Part shown: positions 39,677-48,540 of the stretch, one piece after another
Numbering within the stretch: the stretch's first letter is position 1
How the letters are laid out: each line of letters starts with the position of its first letter
DNA from: Streptomyces shenzhenensis
GTDB taxonomy: Bacteria > Actinomycetota > Actinomycetes > Streptomycetales > Streptomycetaceae
DNA: 64,000 nucleotides
Direction: 5' to 3'
Assembly: GCF_021462265.1 (NCBI RefSeq)
Contig: NZ_JAJONF010000006.1
Coordinates: 124,001-188,000 of the forward strand
The notes under the pieces: model-generated
Databases searched by the model: none
The model's input: only the letters and a program-made list of their open reading frames with translations
Told to the model about the DNA's origin: nothing
Program-made: the position numbers and the translations under genes

Positions 39677-41401
39677 ATGCCCAGACTCATCCCCCGGCTC
39701 GTGTCCCGGCATGCCGGACAGCGACGCATCCGCACCTGGTCGGCCGTGGCCACCCTCGCCACGGCACTCGCGATGACGGGCCTGGCCTCCGCGCCGGCCT
39801 CCGCCGCCGACGTCAACAACGCGAAGAACCCCGGCTTCGAGTCGGGCCTGAGCAACTGGACCTGCTCCGCGAGCAGCGGAACGACGGTCTCCTCCCCCGT
39901 CCACTCGGGCGCCGCCGCGCTGCGGGCGACCCCGGCCGGGCAGGACTACGCCCAGTGCGGCCAGACGGTGGCGGTCCAGGCCAACTCGACCTACACGCTG
40001 AGCGCCTGGGTGCAGGGCGCCTACACCTACCTCGGGGTCACCGGCACCGGCACCACGGACGTCTCGACCTGGACCCCGAACACGTCCTGGACGCAGCTGT
40101 CGACGACCTTCACCACCGGCCCCTCGACCACCTCGGTGACGGTCTGGACCCACGGCTGGTACGGCCAGCCCGCCTACTACGCCGACGACTTCTCGGTGTA
40201 CGGCCCCGACGGCGGTGGCGGCTCCGACCCGGGCCCGACCGTCCCCGCGACCCCCACCGGCCTCGCGGTCTCCGGTACGACGTCGTCCTCCGCGTCCCTG
40301 TCCTGGTCCGCGGTGTCGGGCGCGACCGGCTACAACGTCTACCAGAACGGCAGCAAGGTCTCGGCGGTCACCGGCGCCTCGGCCACCGTCACCGGGCTCG
40401 CGGCCTCGACGTCGTACTCCTTCCAGGTCACCGCGACCAACTCGGCGGGCGAGTCGGCGAAGTCGTCGGCGGTGACGGCGACCACGACCGCCTCCGGCGG
40501 CAACGGCGGCGGGTCGCTGCCCAAGCACGCGGTGACGGGCTACTGGCAGAACTTCAACAACGGCGCCACCGTCCAGAAGATCTCGGACGTGCCCTCCTCG
40601 TACGACATCATCGCCGTCGCCTTCGCGGACGCGACCGGCACACCCGGCGCGGTGAGCTTCACCCTCGACTCCGCCGGGCTCGGCGGATACACGGTCGACC
40701 AGTTCAAGGCCGACATCAAGGCCAAGCAGGCGGCCGGCAAGAAGGTCATCATCTCGATCGGCGGCCAGAACGGCACGATCTCGGTGAGCGACCCGGCGTC
40801 CGCGACGAACTTCGCCGACTCCGTCTACTCGCTGATGCAGACGTACGGCTTCGACGGCGTCGACATCGACCTGGAGAACGGCATCAACGCCACCTACATG
40901 ACCCAGGCGCTGCGCTCGCTGTCGGCGAAGGCGGGCTCGTCGCTGATCCTCACCATGGCCCCGCAGACCATCGACATGCAGTCGACGTCCAACGCGTACT
41001 TCCAGACGGCCCTGAACGTGAAGGACATCCTCACGGTCGTCAACATGCAGTACTACAACAGCGGTTCGATGCTGGGCTGCGACGGCAAGGTGTACAGCCA
41101 GGGCTCGGTGGACTTCCTCACCGCGCTCGCCTGCATCCAGCTCCAGGGCGGCCTGAGCCCCTCCCAGGTGGGCCTCGGCCTGCCGGCGTCGACCAGCGCG
41201 GCCGGCAGCGGCTACGTCTCGCCGACCGTGGTGAACAACGCCCTGGACTGCCTGACCAAGGCCGCCAACTGCGGCTCCTTCAAGCCGTCGACGACGTATC
41301 CCGGCCTGCGGGGCGCGATGACCTGGTCGACGAACTGGGACGCGGCGGCCGGGAACGCGTGGTCGTCCTCGGTGGGCGCCCACGTGCACGCGCTGCCGTA
41401 A
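39677..41401 (+). CDS. secreted chitinase, GH18 with CBM and FnIII domains
   Basis: A 574-residue secreted chitinase. The signal peptide is in residues 1-45 and ends SAPASAAD. An N-terminal CBM4/9-like jelly roll (about 48-178, AKNPGFESGLSNWTC ... YADDFSVYG) is followed by a fibronectin III domain (about 185-275, PTGLAVSGTTSSSASLSWSA) and a Gly-rich linker. The GH18 barrel starts at KHAVTGYWQNFNNG. Catalytic motif DGVDIDLE is at 393-400 with Glu400 as the acid; the substrate-assist region is MQYYNSG. ATG 39677 is close to the promoter, so the message may be leaderless; GTG 39701 is an alternative start. Confidence 0.95.
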   Translation: MPRLIPRLVSRHAGQRRIRTWSAVATLATALAMTGLASAPASAADVNNAKNPGFESGLSNWTCSASSGTTVSSPVHSGAAALRATPAGQDYAQCGQTVAVQANSTYTLSAWVQGAYTYLGVTGTGTTDVSTWTPNTSWTQLSTTFTTGPSTTSVTVWTHGWYGQPAYYADDFSVYGPDGGGGSDPGPTVPATPTGLAVSGTTSSSASLSWSAVSGATGYNVYQNGSKVSAVTGASATVTGLAASTSYSFQVTATNSAGESAKSSAVTATTTASGGNGGGSLPKHAVTGYWQNFNNGATVQKISDVPSSYDIIAVAFADATGTPGAVSFTLDSAGLGGYTVDQFKADIKAKQAAGKKVIISIGGQNGTISVSDPASATNFADSVYSLMQTYGFDGVDIDLENGINATYMTQALRSLSAKAGSSLILTMAPQTIDMQSTSNAYFQTALNVKDILTVVNMQYYNSGSMLGCDGKVYSQGSVDFLTALACIQLQGGLSPSQVGLGLPASTSAAGSGYVSPTVVNNALDCLTKAANCGSFKPSTTYPGLRGAMTWSTNWDAAAGNAWSSSVGAHVHALP

Positions 41402-41434
41402 CGGCACCGACAGCCGTGACGGCTCCTGAACGGT

Positions 41435-41467
41435 GGACTCCGGCGGCCGGGCAGGCCGCCGGAGTCC
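41435..41467. terminator. perfect 14-base hairpin between convergent genes
   Basis: GGACTCCGGCGGCC (41435-41448) pairs with GGCCGCCGGAGTCC (41454-41467), loop GGGCA. It lies between the chitinase and the minus-strand gene ending at 41503 and can end both. Confidence 0.8.
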
Positions 41468-41502
41468 GGGCCGTGGGCCGGCCGCACCGCGAACGGGCCG
41501 GA

Positions 41503-42096
41503 CTACCGGGCGTCGAGGCCCTCGGCCTTGCCCTCGGCATCGGACTTGTCCTCGGCTGCGGCCCCGGCGTCCGACTGCGCCTCCAGGGCGTCGTCCTCCG
41601 CTTTCTCGCCGTCGTCGAAGTACGCGTCGAGGACCGCGTCCAGTTGCTCCTCCCACTCCTTGAAGCGGGAGCGGGACGTCGCCTCGATCTCGATCGGGTA
41701 CCAGCGGCGGTCCGGGGTGTGGACGGTGATCGTGAAGCGCTTGCCGAAACGCGGGGTCTCGGTCTCGACCGCGCCGATCTCGTCCCAGCGGAACTCGCAC
41801 TTCTCCTCGTCGAGGCTGAGGCGCACGCCCTGGTGGTCGGCGACTATCCGGGCGCGGCGGTCGGCGGCCTCGAAGGCGGGACCCTCGGGGGTCCGCTCGT
41901 CGTCCTCGGCCACGGTGTCCTCGACCTCGACCTCGGCCTCCGCCACCGGTTCCGCCGCCGCCTCCGCGTCCTCGGCCTTCTCCGGCCGGGCGTCCTGTGG
42001 CCGGGCGGACGCGGGTGAGGTGAGCCCGGGGATGAAGGCCGGGTCGAATCCGGCGCCTTCCAGGGGCTGGCTGTTGGCTCCTATGCGCTGCTCCAC
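41503..42096 (-). CDS. conserved hypothetical protein with acidic linker
   Basis: A 197-residue cytoplasmic protein. The N-terminus VEQRIGANSQPLEGAGFDPA is followed by a very acidic, Ala/Glu-rich disordered part (about 35-80). The folded core DHQGVRLSLDEEKCEFRWDE to RFTITVHTPDRRWYPIEIEA looks like a small beta-sheet (PH-like) domain, followed by an Ala/Glu/Asp tail. GTG 42096 is taken as the start because the open frame above it has no good site. It is found in streptomycetes generally; function unknown. Confidence 0.75.
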   Translation of the reverse strand: MEQRIGANSQPLEGAGFDPAFIPGLTSPASARPQDARPEKAEDAEAAAEPVAEAEVEVEDTVAEDDERTPEGPAFEAADRRARIVADHQGVRLSLDEEKCEFRWDEIGAVETETPRFGKRFTITVHTPDRRWYPIEIEATSRSRFKEWEEQLDAVLDAYFDDGEKAEDDALEAQSDAGAAAEDKSDAEGKAEGLDAR

Positions 42097-42243
42097 AGCG
42101 GGCAGTATGGTCCAAGAACCTGTGCCGGACACAGCCAGCCCCGGACTTCGTTATCAGACGCCTACACGAAGACGCCGAGCACACCCGCCGCCCCGGACCC
42201 CGCCACCGACCGCACCGGCCTCACGGGTTCGAGTCCCGAGCGT

Positions 42244-42654
42244 TCACCCGAGTACCGCGAGGGCGTCGATCTCGATCAGCAGGCCCTGGGGAAGGCCGAC
42301 GTACACCGTGGTCCGGGCAGCCGGGGCCTGCCTGAGCCCCTGCCCCTCGAAATAGCGGTCGTACGTTTCGTTCATCTCGGCGAAGTGGTCCACGTCCGTC
42401 AGATAGACGCGGATCATCATGACGTCGTCCCAGGAGGCGCCGCCCTCCTCCAGGATCGCCTTGACGTTGGCGAGGGTCTGCAGGGTCTGCTCGCGCAGGG
42501 TGGGACCGGCGGGGGTCGGGGGCCTGCCCTCCTCGGCGGGCAGGAAGCCCACCTGGCCCGCGACCTGGAGGATGTTGCCCTTGCGGACGCCGTGCGAGAA
42601 CCTGGCGGGCGGGGTGGTGTGGGTCGTGGGGGTGAGCGCGGTCTTCTCGGTCAT
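42244..42654 (-). CDS. RidA-family protein (Rid/YjgF)
   Basis: A 136-residue trimeric enamine/imine deaminase-like protein. Marks: ARFSHGVRKGNILQVAGQVG, TLQTLANVKAILEEGGASWD, VYLTDVDHFAEMNETYDRYF and the C-terminal PAARTTVYVGLPQGLLIEID with the conserved Arg that binds the substrate carboxylate. RidA proteins hydrolyse reactive enamines released by PLP-dependent dehydratases and deaminases. That fits this locus, which carries a PLP-dependent D-amino acid enzyme on the other side of the divergent promoter. Its start overlaps the iclR stop. Confidence 0.93.
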   Translation of the reverse strand: MTEKTALTPTTHTTPPARFSHGVRKGNILQVAGQVGFLPAEEGRPPTPAGPTLREQTLQTLANVKAILEEGGASWDDVMMIRVYLTDVDHFAEMNETYDRYFEGQGLRQAPAARTTVYVGLPQGLLIEIDALAVLG

Positions 42655-43418
42655 CGGTTGCCGGCTTCCTTGATCGGTGTTCTGCCTGAGTACTCGCCGC
42701 TGATCGCGTCCGCCGTGCGGCGCACCTGCGGGAGCAGGGTGAGCAGTTCGTCGGCGGTGACGACGACGTTGGGCGCGGAGACCGACATCGCGGCGACGAC
42801 GCGCCCGTCGGCACCGCGGATCGGTGCGGCCACGCAGTTGATGGACTCCTCGTGGCCGCCGAGGTCGGTGGCCCAGCCCTGTTCGCGCACCTTGGCCAGT
42901 TCCCTGCGGAACGCCTCCGCGTTCGGTGTCGAACGGGCCGTGTACATGGGGTAGTCGAGCTTGTCGGCGAGGGCCCGGCGCTCGGGCTCGGGCAGGTCGG
43001 CGAGGAGCAGCTTGGCGACGGCGGCGACGGTGATGGCGACGGGCTTGCCGATCCGCGAGTACATGCGCACCGGGTAGCGGCTCTCGACCTTGTCGATGTA
43101 GAGGACCTCGCCCTCCTCGAACACGGCGAGGTGCACGGTGTGGCCGCAGGCCGCGTTGAGGCGGGCCAGGTGCGGGTGGGCGATCTCGCGGACGTCGAGG
43201 TTCTCCATCGCCTCCTGGGCGAGGGCGAAGAGGCGGGCGCCGAGGCGGTAGCGCTGGTCGGACTGGCGGTAGACGAGTCCGTGTTCGTGGAGGGTGCGCA
43301 GCAGCCGCAGCGCGGTCGACTTGTGCACACCGAGGCGGTCGGCGACCTGGCCGAGGTCGGCGGGGCCCTCGGCGAGCAGGGGCAGGATGCTGAGCGCTCG
43401 GTCGACGGTCTGGCTCAT
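42651..43418 (-). CDS. IclR-family transcriptional regulator
   Basis: A 255-residue regulator. The N-terminal winged helix-turn-helix is VDRALSILPLLAEGPADLGQ to VHKSTALRLLRTLHEHGLVY. The C-terminal IclR effector domain includes HTVHLAVFEEGEVLYIDKVE, KPVAITVAAVAKLLLADLP and SINCVAAPIRGADGRVVAAM. It overlaps the kinase gene (ATGA) upstream and the ridA gene downstream. The palindrome GTTGCA-N5-TGCAAC in the divergent promoter is a plausible binding site. It probably senses a D-amino acid or a catabolite. Confidence 0.94.
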   Translation of the reverse strand: MSQTVDRALSILPLLAEGPADLGQVADRLGVHKSTALRLLRTLHEHGLVYRQSDQRYRLGARLFALAQEAMENLDVREIAHPHLARLNAACGHTVHLAVFEEGEVLYIDKVESRYPVRMYSRIGKPVAITVAAVAKLLLADLPEPERRALADKLDYPMYTARSTPNAEAFRRELAKVREQGWATDLGGHEESINCVAAPIRGADGRVVAAMSVSAPNVVVTADELLTLLPQVRRTADAISGEYSGRTPIKEAGNR

Positions 43419-44485
43419 GGGGTGCGTGCCTCCTCTTCGGCCGCGTCGGCTTGCGTCCAACCGGGGCCGAGTCGAAGTCTCTCCCACCCGGTGGAGTCGA
43501 GGGCGGTCAGGCGGTCGGTGGTGTCGCGGCCGGGGGGCGGTGCGAAGTCGGCGGGGGTGGTGAGGGCGGCGGCGGCGAAGAGGTGGCCGACCCTGAGCGA
43601 ACGCCTGACCGGCAGCCCGCGCAGGGTGCCGGAGAGGAAACCCGCGGCGAAGGCGTCCCCTGCGCCGACACTCGCCACGACGCCGACGGCGGGGGCGGGT
43701 TCGAAAGCGGCGGGGGCGGCGGCCGGGGCGGGCCTTTCGCCTGCCGGCGCCGACACGAAAGCCGTCGCCCCCTTCGCACCCTGCTTCACCACCAGCACCT
43801 CCGGCTCCGGCAGCAGCTCCCGGATCGCCGCCGGTCCGCCCCCCACCCCCCACGCCTGCTCCGCCTCGTCCTCCCCCACGAAAACGATGTCGGCCCGCCG
43901 CGCCAGCTCCAGCAGCACCTCCGCGCCGCCGGAGCCGATCCACAGGCGGGGCCGGTAGTTGACGTCGAACGACACCAGCGGCGGCCGCTCCCCGGCGGAA
44001 GCCGTCAGCTCGCGCAGCAGCCCCAGACAGCCCTCCGACAGCGCGGCCGTGATCCCCGACAGGTGCAGGATCCGCCCGGCACGCACCGCCGCCAGGTCCA
44101 CCGTCCGCGCCGACATCGCGGACGCCGCCGACCCCGCCCGGTAGTAGGCGACCTCGTGCGCGTCGGTCGCCCGGTCCGCCGCCGTGCGGAAGTAGACCCC
44201 CGTCGGCCGCGCCGGATCCCGGACCACGCACGAGACGTCCACGCCGTACGAGGCGACGGTCTCCACCAGGTGGTCGCCGAACCCGTCCGCCCCGACCCGG
44301 CTGACCCACCGCACGGTGTGCCCGGCGGCGGCCAGCGCACCCGCCACGTTGGACTCCGCGCCGCCGATCGCGCGGTCGAAGGACGGTACGTCCGCGAGCC
44401 GCCCCGGCCGGGTGGGCAGGAACGTCACCATGGACTCGCCGAGCGCGACGACGTCAACGGCTGCGGCGGCGTCCGTGGCGTTCAC
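43415..44485 (-). CDS. PfkB-family sugar kinase (KdgK-like)
   Basis: A 356-residue ribokinase-type kinase. Marks: VVALGESMVTFLPTRPGRLA at the N-terminus (KdgK-like), the first PfkB motif IGGAESNVAGALAAAGHTVR, and the second with the catalytic Asp, SVGAGDAFAAGFLSGTLRG. A Pro/Ala-rich insertion lies near 250-270 (PAPAAAPAAFEPAPA). 2-keto-3-deoxygluconate is the usual substrate of this branch. Its place in an operon with IclR and RidA, opposite D-amino acid genes, leaves the real substrate open. GTG 44485 has a GAGGAG site. Confidence 0.88.
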   Translation of the reverse strand: MNATDAAAAVDVVALGESMVTFLPTRPGRLADVPSFDRAIGGAESNVAGALAAAGHTVRWVSRVGADGFGDHLVETVASYGVDVSCVVRDPARPTGVYFRTAADRATDAHEVAYYRAGSAASAMSARTVDLAAVRAGRILHLSGITAALSEGCLGLLRELTASAGERPPLVSFDVNYRPRLWIGSGGAEVLLELARRADIVFVGEDEAEQAWGVGGGPAAIRELLPEPEVLVVKQGAKGATAFVSAPAGERPAPAAAPAAFEPAPAVGVVASVGAGDAFAAGFLSGTLRGLPVRRSLRVGHLFAAAALTTPADFAPPPGRDTTDRLTALDSTGWERLRLGPGWTQADAAEEEARTP

Positions 44486-44548
44486 GATGGTGGTGGCTCC
44501 TCGTCGTCCCGGGGCGCTGCGGGCTCCATTGACCCGGCGCTGGCGTGG

Positions 44549-44600
44549 ATGTTAGACAGCGGTAAGCGATATACGCAATGGACGTTGCACATAATGCAAC
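44549..44600. promoter_or_regulatory. divergent promoter with an IclR-type operator
   Basis: GTTGCA (44584-44589) and TGCAAC (44595-44600) form a perfect inverted repeat with a 5-base spacer, a form seen at IclR-family operators. On the minus strand TTGCGT (44578-44573) and TAACAT (44554-44549) are 18 bases apart and would drive the kinase-iclR-ridA operon. The same gap (44486-44621) serves the plus-strand deaminase genes. Confidence 0.65.
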
Positions 44601-44621
44601 TCGCCTGATCAGGGAGGCTCC

Positions 44622-45905
44622 GTGTCGCTCGACATCGGCACCGAAGCGTTCGCCCGCCTCGCGGAGGAACGCGTCGACCACCGTTTCAAGGGCCTCCCCC
44701 CGGACGCCGAGGGCCTCACCGTCGGCGAACTGGCCGCCCAGCGCCGCAACCTCTTCGAAGACGGTTTCGCGACCCCGGTACTGGCCCTGTCCGCCGAGCG
44801 CCTGGAGCACAACCTCGCGCTGATGGAGACGTACGCCGAACGGCACGGCCTCGCCTTCGCCCCGCACGGCAAGACCTCCATGGCGCCGCAGTTGTTCAGG
44901 CGGCAGACCGAGCGCGGGGCATGGGGCATCACCCTGGCCGTGCCGCATCAGGTGCGAGTGGCGCGGGCCTTCGGCACCCGGCGGGTCTTCCTCGCGAACG
45001 AACTCGTCGACGCCCCGGCGCTGCGCTGGATCGCCGCCGAGCTGGAGCGCGACGCGGACTTCCGGTTCGTCTGTTACGTCGACTCGGTGCGCGGGGTCGA
45101 GCTGATGGACGCGGCGCTGCGGCCGACGGGGGCCTCGCGCCCCGTGGACGTGGTGGTCGAGCTCGCCGCCGGGGAGGGCGCCCGTACCGGCGTGCGTACG
45201 GAGGCGGAGTGCGCGGCGGTCGCGGACGCGGTGGCCGGGACGGGGACCCTGCGGCTGGTGGGGGTGGCCGGGTACGAGGGCGAGGTCCCGCGGGCGGACC
45301 CGGACCGGGTGCGGGCCTATCTGCGCCGGCTGGCCGCCCTCGCCGCCGAGTTCGACAAGGCGGGCCGGTTCGCGGGCCTGACGGAGATCGTGGTGAGCGC
45401 GGGCGGCAGCGCCTGGTTCGACGCGGTCGCGGACGTGTTCGCCGGCCTCCCCGAACTCTCGCTCCCGGTACTGAGGTTGCTGCGCTCGGGGGCGTACGTC
45501 TCGCACGACGACGGCCGCTACCGGGCGGTCACCCCCTTCAACCGGATCCCCGAGGAGGGCGCCCTGGAACCCGCCTTCCGGCTCTGGGCGCAGATCGTCT
45601 CCCGGCCCTCCCCCGAGCAGGCGTTCGCCAACGCGGGCAAGCGCGACGCGGCCTACGACCTGGACCTCCCCTTCGCCCAGGTGATCCGCCGGGCGGGCAC
45701 CGAGCGCCCGGCGACCGGGGTCTCGGTCACCGGCCTGTCCGACCAGCACGCCTGGCTGCGCACCGGTCCCGACGCGGACCTGGAGGTCGGGGACTGGATC
45801 GGCCTCGGCCTCTCGCACCCGTGCACGTCGTTCGACAAGTGGCAGCTGATCCCGGTCGCCGAGGCGGACGGGACAGTCGTCGACTACATCCGCACGTTCT
45901 TCTAG
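44622..45905 (+). CDS. PLP-dependent D-amino acid deaminase (D-threonine aldolase/DSD fold)
   Basis: A 427-residue fold-III PLP enzyme. The Schiff-base lysine is in LAFAPHGKTSMAPQLFRRQ, near residue 87. The C-terminal beta domain has the metal-binding pair in LSHPCTSFDKWQLIP (His and Cys), like eukaryotic D-serine dehydratase DSD1 and D-threonine aldolase. It probably converts a D-amino acid to a 2-keto acid and ammonia, with the enamine intermediate handled by the neighbouring RidA. GTG 44622 follows GGAGG. It is eight bases ahead of the D-aminoacylase gene. Confidence 0.9.
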   Translation: MSLDIGTEAFARLAEERVDHRFKGLPPDAEGLTVGELAAQRRNLFEDGFATPVLALSAERLEHNLALMETYAERHGLAFAPHGKTSMAPQLFRRQTERGAWGITLAVPHQVRVARAFGTRRVFLANELVDAPALRWIAAELERDADFRFVCYVDSVRGVELMDAALRPTGASRPVDVVVELAAGEGARTGVRTEAECAAVADAVAGTGTLRLVGVAGYEGEVPRADPDRVRAYLRRLAALAAEFDKAGRFAGLTEIVVSAGGSAWFDAVADVFAGLPELSLPVLRLLRSGAYVSHDDGRYRAVTPFNRIPEEGALEPAFRLWAQIVSRPSPEQAFANAGKRDAAYDLDLPFAQVIRRAGTERPATGVSVTGLSDQHAWLRTGPDADLEVGDWIGLGLSHPCTSFDKWQLIPVAEADGTVVDYIRTFF

Positions 45906-45913
45906 GAGGGGTC

Positions 45914-47521
45914 GTGGAGCAGCTCGTCATCCGGGACGCGGACGTCGTCGACGGCAGCGGGGATCCCTCCTACCGCGCCGACGTGGTGATCGACGGCGGC
46001 CGGATCGTGTCGATCGTCAAGGAGGCCGCGGCGGCGGGCTGCCAGCGCCCGCGCGCGATGCGCGAGCTGGACGCGGAGGGCCTGGTCCTCGCCCCCGGCT
46101 TCATCGACATGCACGCCCACAGCGACCTCGCCCTGCTGCGCGACCCCGACCACAGTGCCAAGGCCGCCCAGGGGGTGACCCTGGAAGTGCTGGGCCAGGA
46201 CGGCCTTTCGTACGCCCCGGTCGACGACCGCACGCTGGCGGAGGTCCGCACGGCGATCGCCGGCTGGAACGGCTTCGGCGAGGACGTCGACTTCGACTGG
46301 CGGTCGGTGGGCGAGTACCTGGACCGCCTCGACCGCGGCATCGCCGTCAACGCGGCCTATCTCATTCCGCAGGGCACGGTGCGCGCGCTCGCCGTCGGCT
46401 GGGAGGACCGCGAGGCGACCCCGGCCGAACTCGACCACATGCGACGGCTGGTGGCCGAGGGCATGGCACAGGGCGCGGTCGGGCTGTCGTCCGGGCTCAC
46501 CTACACCCCCGGCATGTACGCGGCGGACGCCGAACTGACCGAGCTGTGCCGGGTGGTGGCGGAGTACGGCGGCTACTACTGCCCGCACCACCGCTCGTAC
46601 GGCGCCGGCGCCCTGGAGGCGTACGCCGAGATGGTGGCCCTGGCCCGGGAGGCGGACTGCCCCCTCCATCTGGCCCACGCCACCATGAACTTCGGCGTGA
46701 ACAAGGGCCGGGCCCCCGAGCTGCTGGCCCTCCTCGACGAGGCCCTCGCCGCCGGCGCCGACATCACCCTCGACACCTATCCCTACACCCCCGGCAGCAC
46801 GACCCTCGCGTCGATGCTCCCGAGCTGGGCGAACGAGGGCGGCCCGGCAGCGGCCCTCGCCCGCCTCGCGGACGACACGACATCCGAACGCGTCCGCCAC
46901 CACCTGGAGACGGTCGGCTCCGACGGCTGCCACGGCGTTCCCGTCGAATGGCACACGATCGAGATCTCGGGCGTGGGCGACCCCGCCCTTTCGGAGTTCG
47001 TCGGCCGTACGGTCCAGGAGGCGGCGGGCGCCCGCAGGGAGTCCCCCTGGACGACGGTCCGCGGGCTCCTGCTCGCCGACCGCCTGGCCACCACGGTCCT
47101 CCAGCACGTCGGCCACGAGGAGAACGTCCGCACGATCATGCGCCACCCGGTCCACACGGGCGGCTCGGACGGCATCCTCCAGGGCACGAAACCCCACCCT
47201 CGCGCCTACGGCACGTTCCCCCGCTACCTCGGCCACTACGTGAGGGAGCTGGGCGTGCTCTCCCTGGAGGAGTGCGTCACCCACCTCACCGCCCGCCCCG
47301 CGGCCCGGCTGCGCCTGCCGGACCGCGGCCTCGTACGCGAGGGCTACCGGGCCGACCTGGTCCTCTTCGACCCCGAGACGGTGGCGGCGGGCTCGACCTT
47401 CGAGCACCCCCGCCGCCTGCCGACGGGTATCCCGCACGTCCTGGTCGACGGCCGCTTCGTGATCGAGGACGGCCGCAGGACCGGCGAACTGGCGGGGCGT
47501 TCGGTCCGCCGCGAGCCGTGA
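45914..47521 (+). CDS. N-acyl-D-amino-acid deacylase (D-aminoacylase)
   Basis: A 535-residue amidohydrolase. The metal-binding HxH is in APGFIDMHAHSDLALLRDPD. The deeper His and Cys ligands sit around YCPHHRSYGAGALEAYAEMV and PLHLAHATMNFGVNKGRAPE. The catalytic Asp is in HTGGSDGILQGTKPHPRAYG, a family hallmark. The small beta domain closes at RADLVLFDPETVAAGSTFEH. It frees D-amino acids from N-acyl derivatives, which the gene before it can deaminate. GTG 45914 has AGGAGG just upstream. Confidence 0.95.
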   Translation: MEQLVIRDADVVDGSGDPSYRADVVIDGGRIVSIVKEAAAAGCQRPRAMRELDAEGLVLAPGFIDMHAHSDLALLRDPDHSAKAAQGVTLEVLGQDGLSYAPVDDRTLAEVRTAIAGWNGFGEDVDFDWRSVGEYLDRLDRGIAVNAAYLIPQGTVRALAVGWEDREATPAELDHMRRLVAEGMAQGAVGLSSGLTYTPGMYAADAELTELCRVVAEYGGYYCPHHRSYGAGALEAYAEMVALAREADCPLHLAHATMNFGVNKGRAPELLALLDEALAAGADITLDTYPYTPGSTTLASMLPSWANEGGPAAALARLADDTTSERVRHHLETVGSDGCHGVPVEWHTIEISGVGDPALSEFVGRTVQEAAGARRESPWTTVRGLLLADRLATTVLQHVGHEENVRTIMRHPVHTGGSDGILQGTKPHPRAYGTFPRYLGHYVRELGVLSLEECVTHLTARPAARLRLPDRGLVREGYRADLVLFDPETVAAGSTFEHPRRLPTGIPHVLVDGRFVIEDGRRTGELAGRSVRREP

Positions 47522-47534
47522 CGCCGGCGGAGCG

Positions 47535-48368
47535 CTACGGCTTGGGCAGGGTGCAGCCACTCGCGCTCAGGTTCAACACGTTGCCCGTCGTGAAGCAGGC
47601 CGGGATGAGGTACGTCTCCTCGGCGTAGTTGATCCCCTGCCGCACCGTGACGTTCCCGTTCTGGTCCACCTCGCACGGGTTGTCGACGGTGCACGTCTCC
47701 CCGTTCTCGTTGCCCGTGTTGTTGACGGCGACGACCTGGCCCGTGCTGGTGTCGATCACCGGCGACCCCGACGTCCCCCCGATCGTGTTGCACGCGGAGG
47801 TGTAGCGGACCGAGTCCTTCCAGGTCCAGTCGCCCTCCTTCAGCCGGTACACGAAGCCGTCGATGTTGCAGCTGTAGATCGTCTTCCAGTAGCCGGAGAC
47901 GACCTTGATGGCGGTGCCGGCGACGGGGTGGTCGGCGCTGACGGTCAGCGGGCTGATGCCGTAGGAGCTCTTGATCGCCGCGTACGTCGTGGTGGTGCGG
48001 TAGATCGTGATGTCCGTGTCGGTCATCGTCGAGTAGACGACCTGGTTGGCGCGGAGCGTGGCGACCTTGGTGCCGGAGGAGTTCAGCAGGCCGAAGGTAC
48101 GGCTGGAGGACTGGCCGGTGATGACCTCGCCGGGGTTCGGGAAGCCGGTTTCCAGGCAGTGGCCGTTGGTGAGGACCAGTGCGGGGTCGCTGTCCGCGGA
48201 GTTCGGGAAGCGGATGACGGAGCCGGAGCAGTTGCTCAGCGAGACGGTGCCCGCGAAGTTGACGGTCACCGCCGCGGCCTTGGCCGTCTGCGGCGCGGCG
48301 ACCGCCGGTGCCGCACCCATACCGGTGATGGCCAGGGAGGCGAGCGCGGCGACGAGAGGCTTGTTCAT
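47535..48368 (-). CDS. secreted trypsin-like serine protease
   Basis: A 277-residue S1-type protease. The signal peptide (MNKPLVAALASLAITGMGAA) ends at PAVAA-PQ. The mature enzyme has the triad His in ALVLTNGHCLETG, Asp in TMTDTDITIYRTT and Ser in IGGTSGSPVIDTS. Disulphide cysteines are at SNCSGS, GHCLE, YSCNID, SACNTI, ETCTVDNPC and the C-terminal IPACFTTG and SGCTLP. Little propeptide is seen. ATG 48368 is chosen after GAGGGGACC. It is convergent with the D-aminoacylase, 13 bases apart. Confidence 0.92.
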   Translation of the reverse strand: MNKPLVAALASLAITGMGAAPAVAAPQTAKAAAVTVNFAGTVSLSNCSGSVIRFPNSADSDPALVLTNGHCLETGFPNPGEVITGQSSSRTFGLLNSSGTKVATLRANQVVYSTMTDTDITIYRTTTTYAAIKSSYGISPLTVSADHPVAGTAIKVVSGYWKTIYSCNIDGFVYRLKEGDWTWKDSVRYTSACNTIGGTSGSPVIDTSTGQVVAVNNTGNENGETCTVDNPCEVDQNGNVTVRQGINYAEETYLIPACFTTGNVLNLSASGCTLPKP

Positions 48369-48540
48369 GTGGGGTCCCCTCAATACGACGAGGTGACCGG
48401 AGATCTTCCGGCCACCCGTTTTTTGACATGCACATTCTCATCACAAGCATCCGCGCGGGCAAGGCTCTGTTTCCGGACGGCACGCTGGCGCGAACCCGCG
48501 CCGGCGGAGTGTGCCGCACACAAAGGGGCTGTCGGGGGCA

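Noticed and set aside
42224..42238. tRNA T-arm-like sequence CGGGTTCGAGTCCCG
   Set aside because: No acceptor stem, D-arm or anticodon arm fits around it; only an isolated hairpin.
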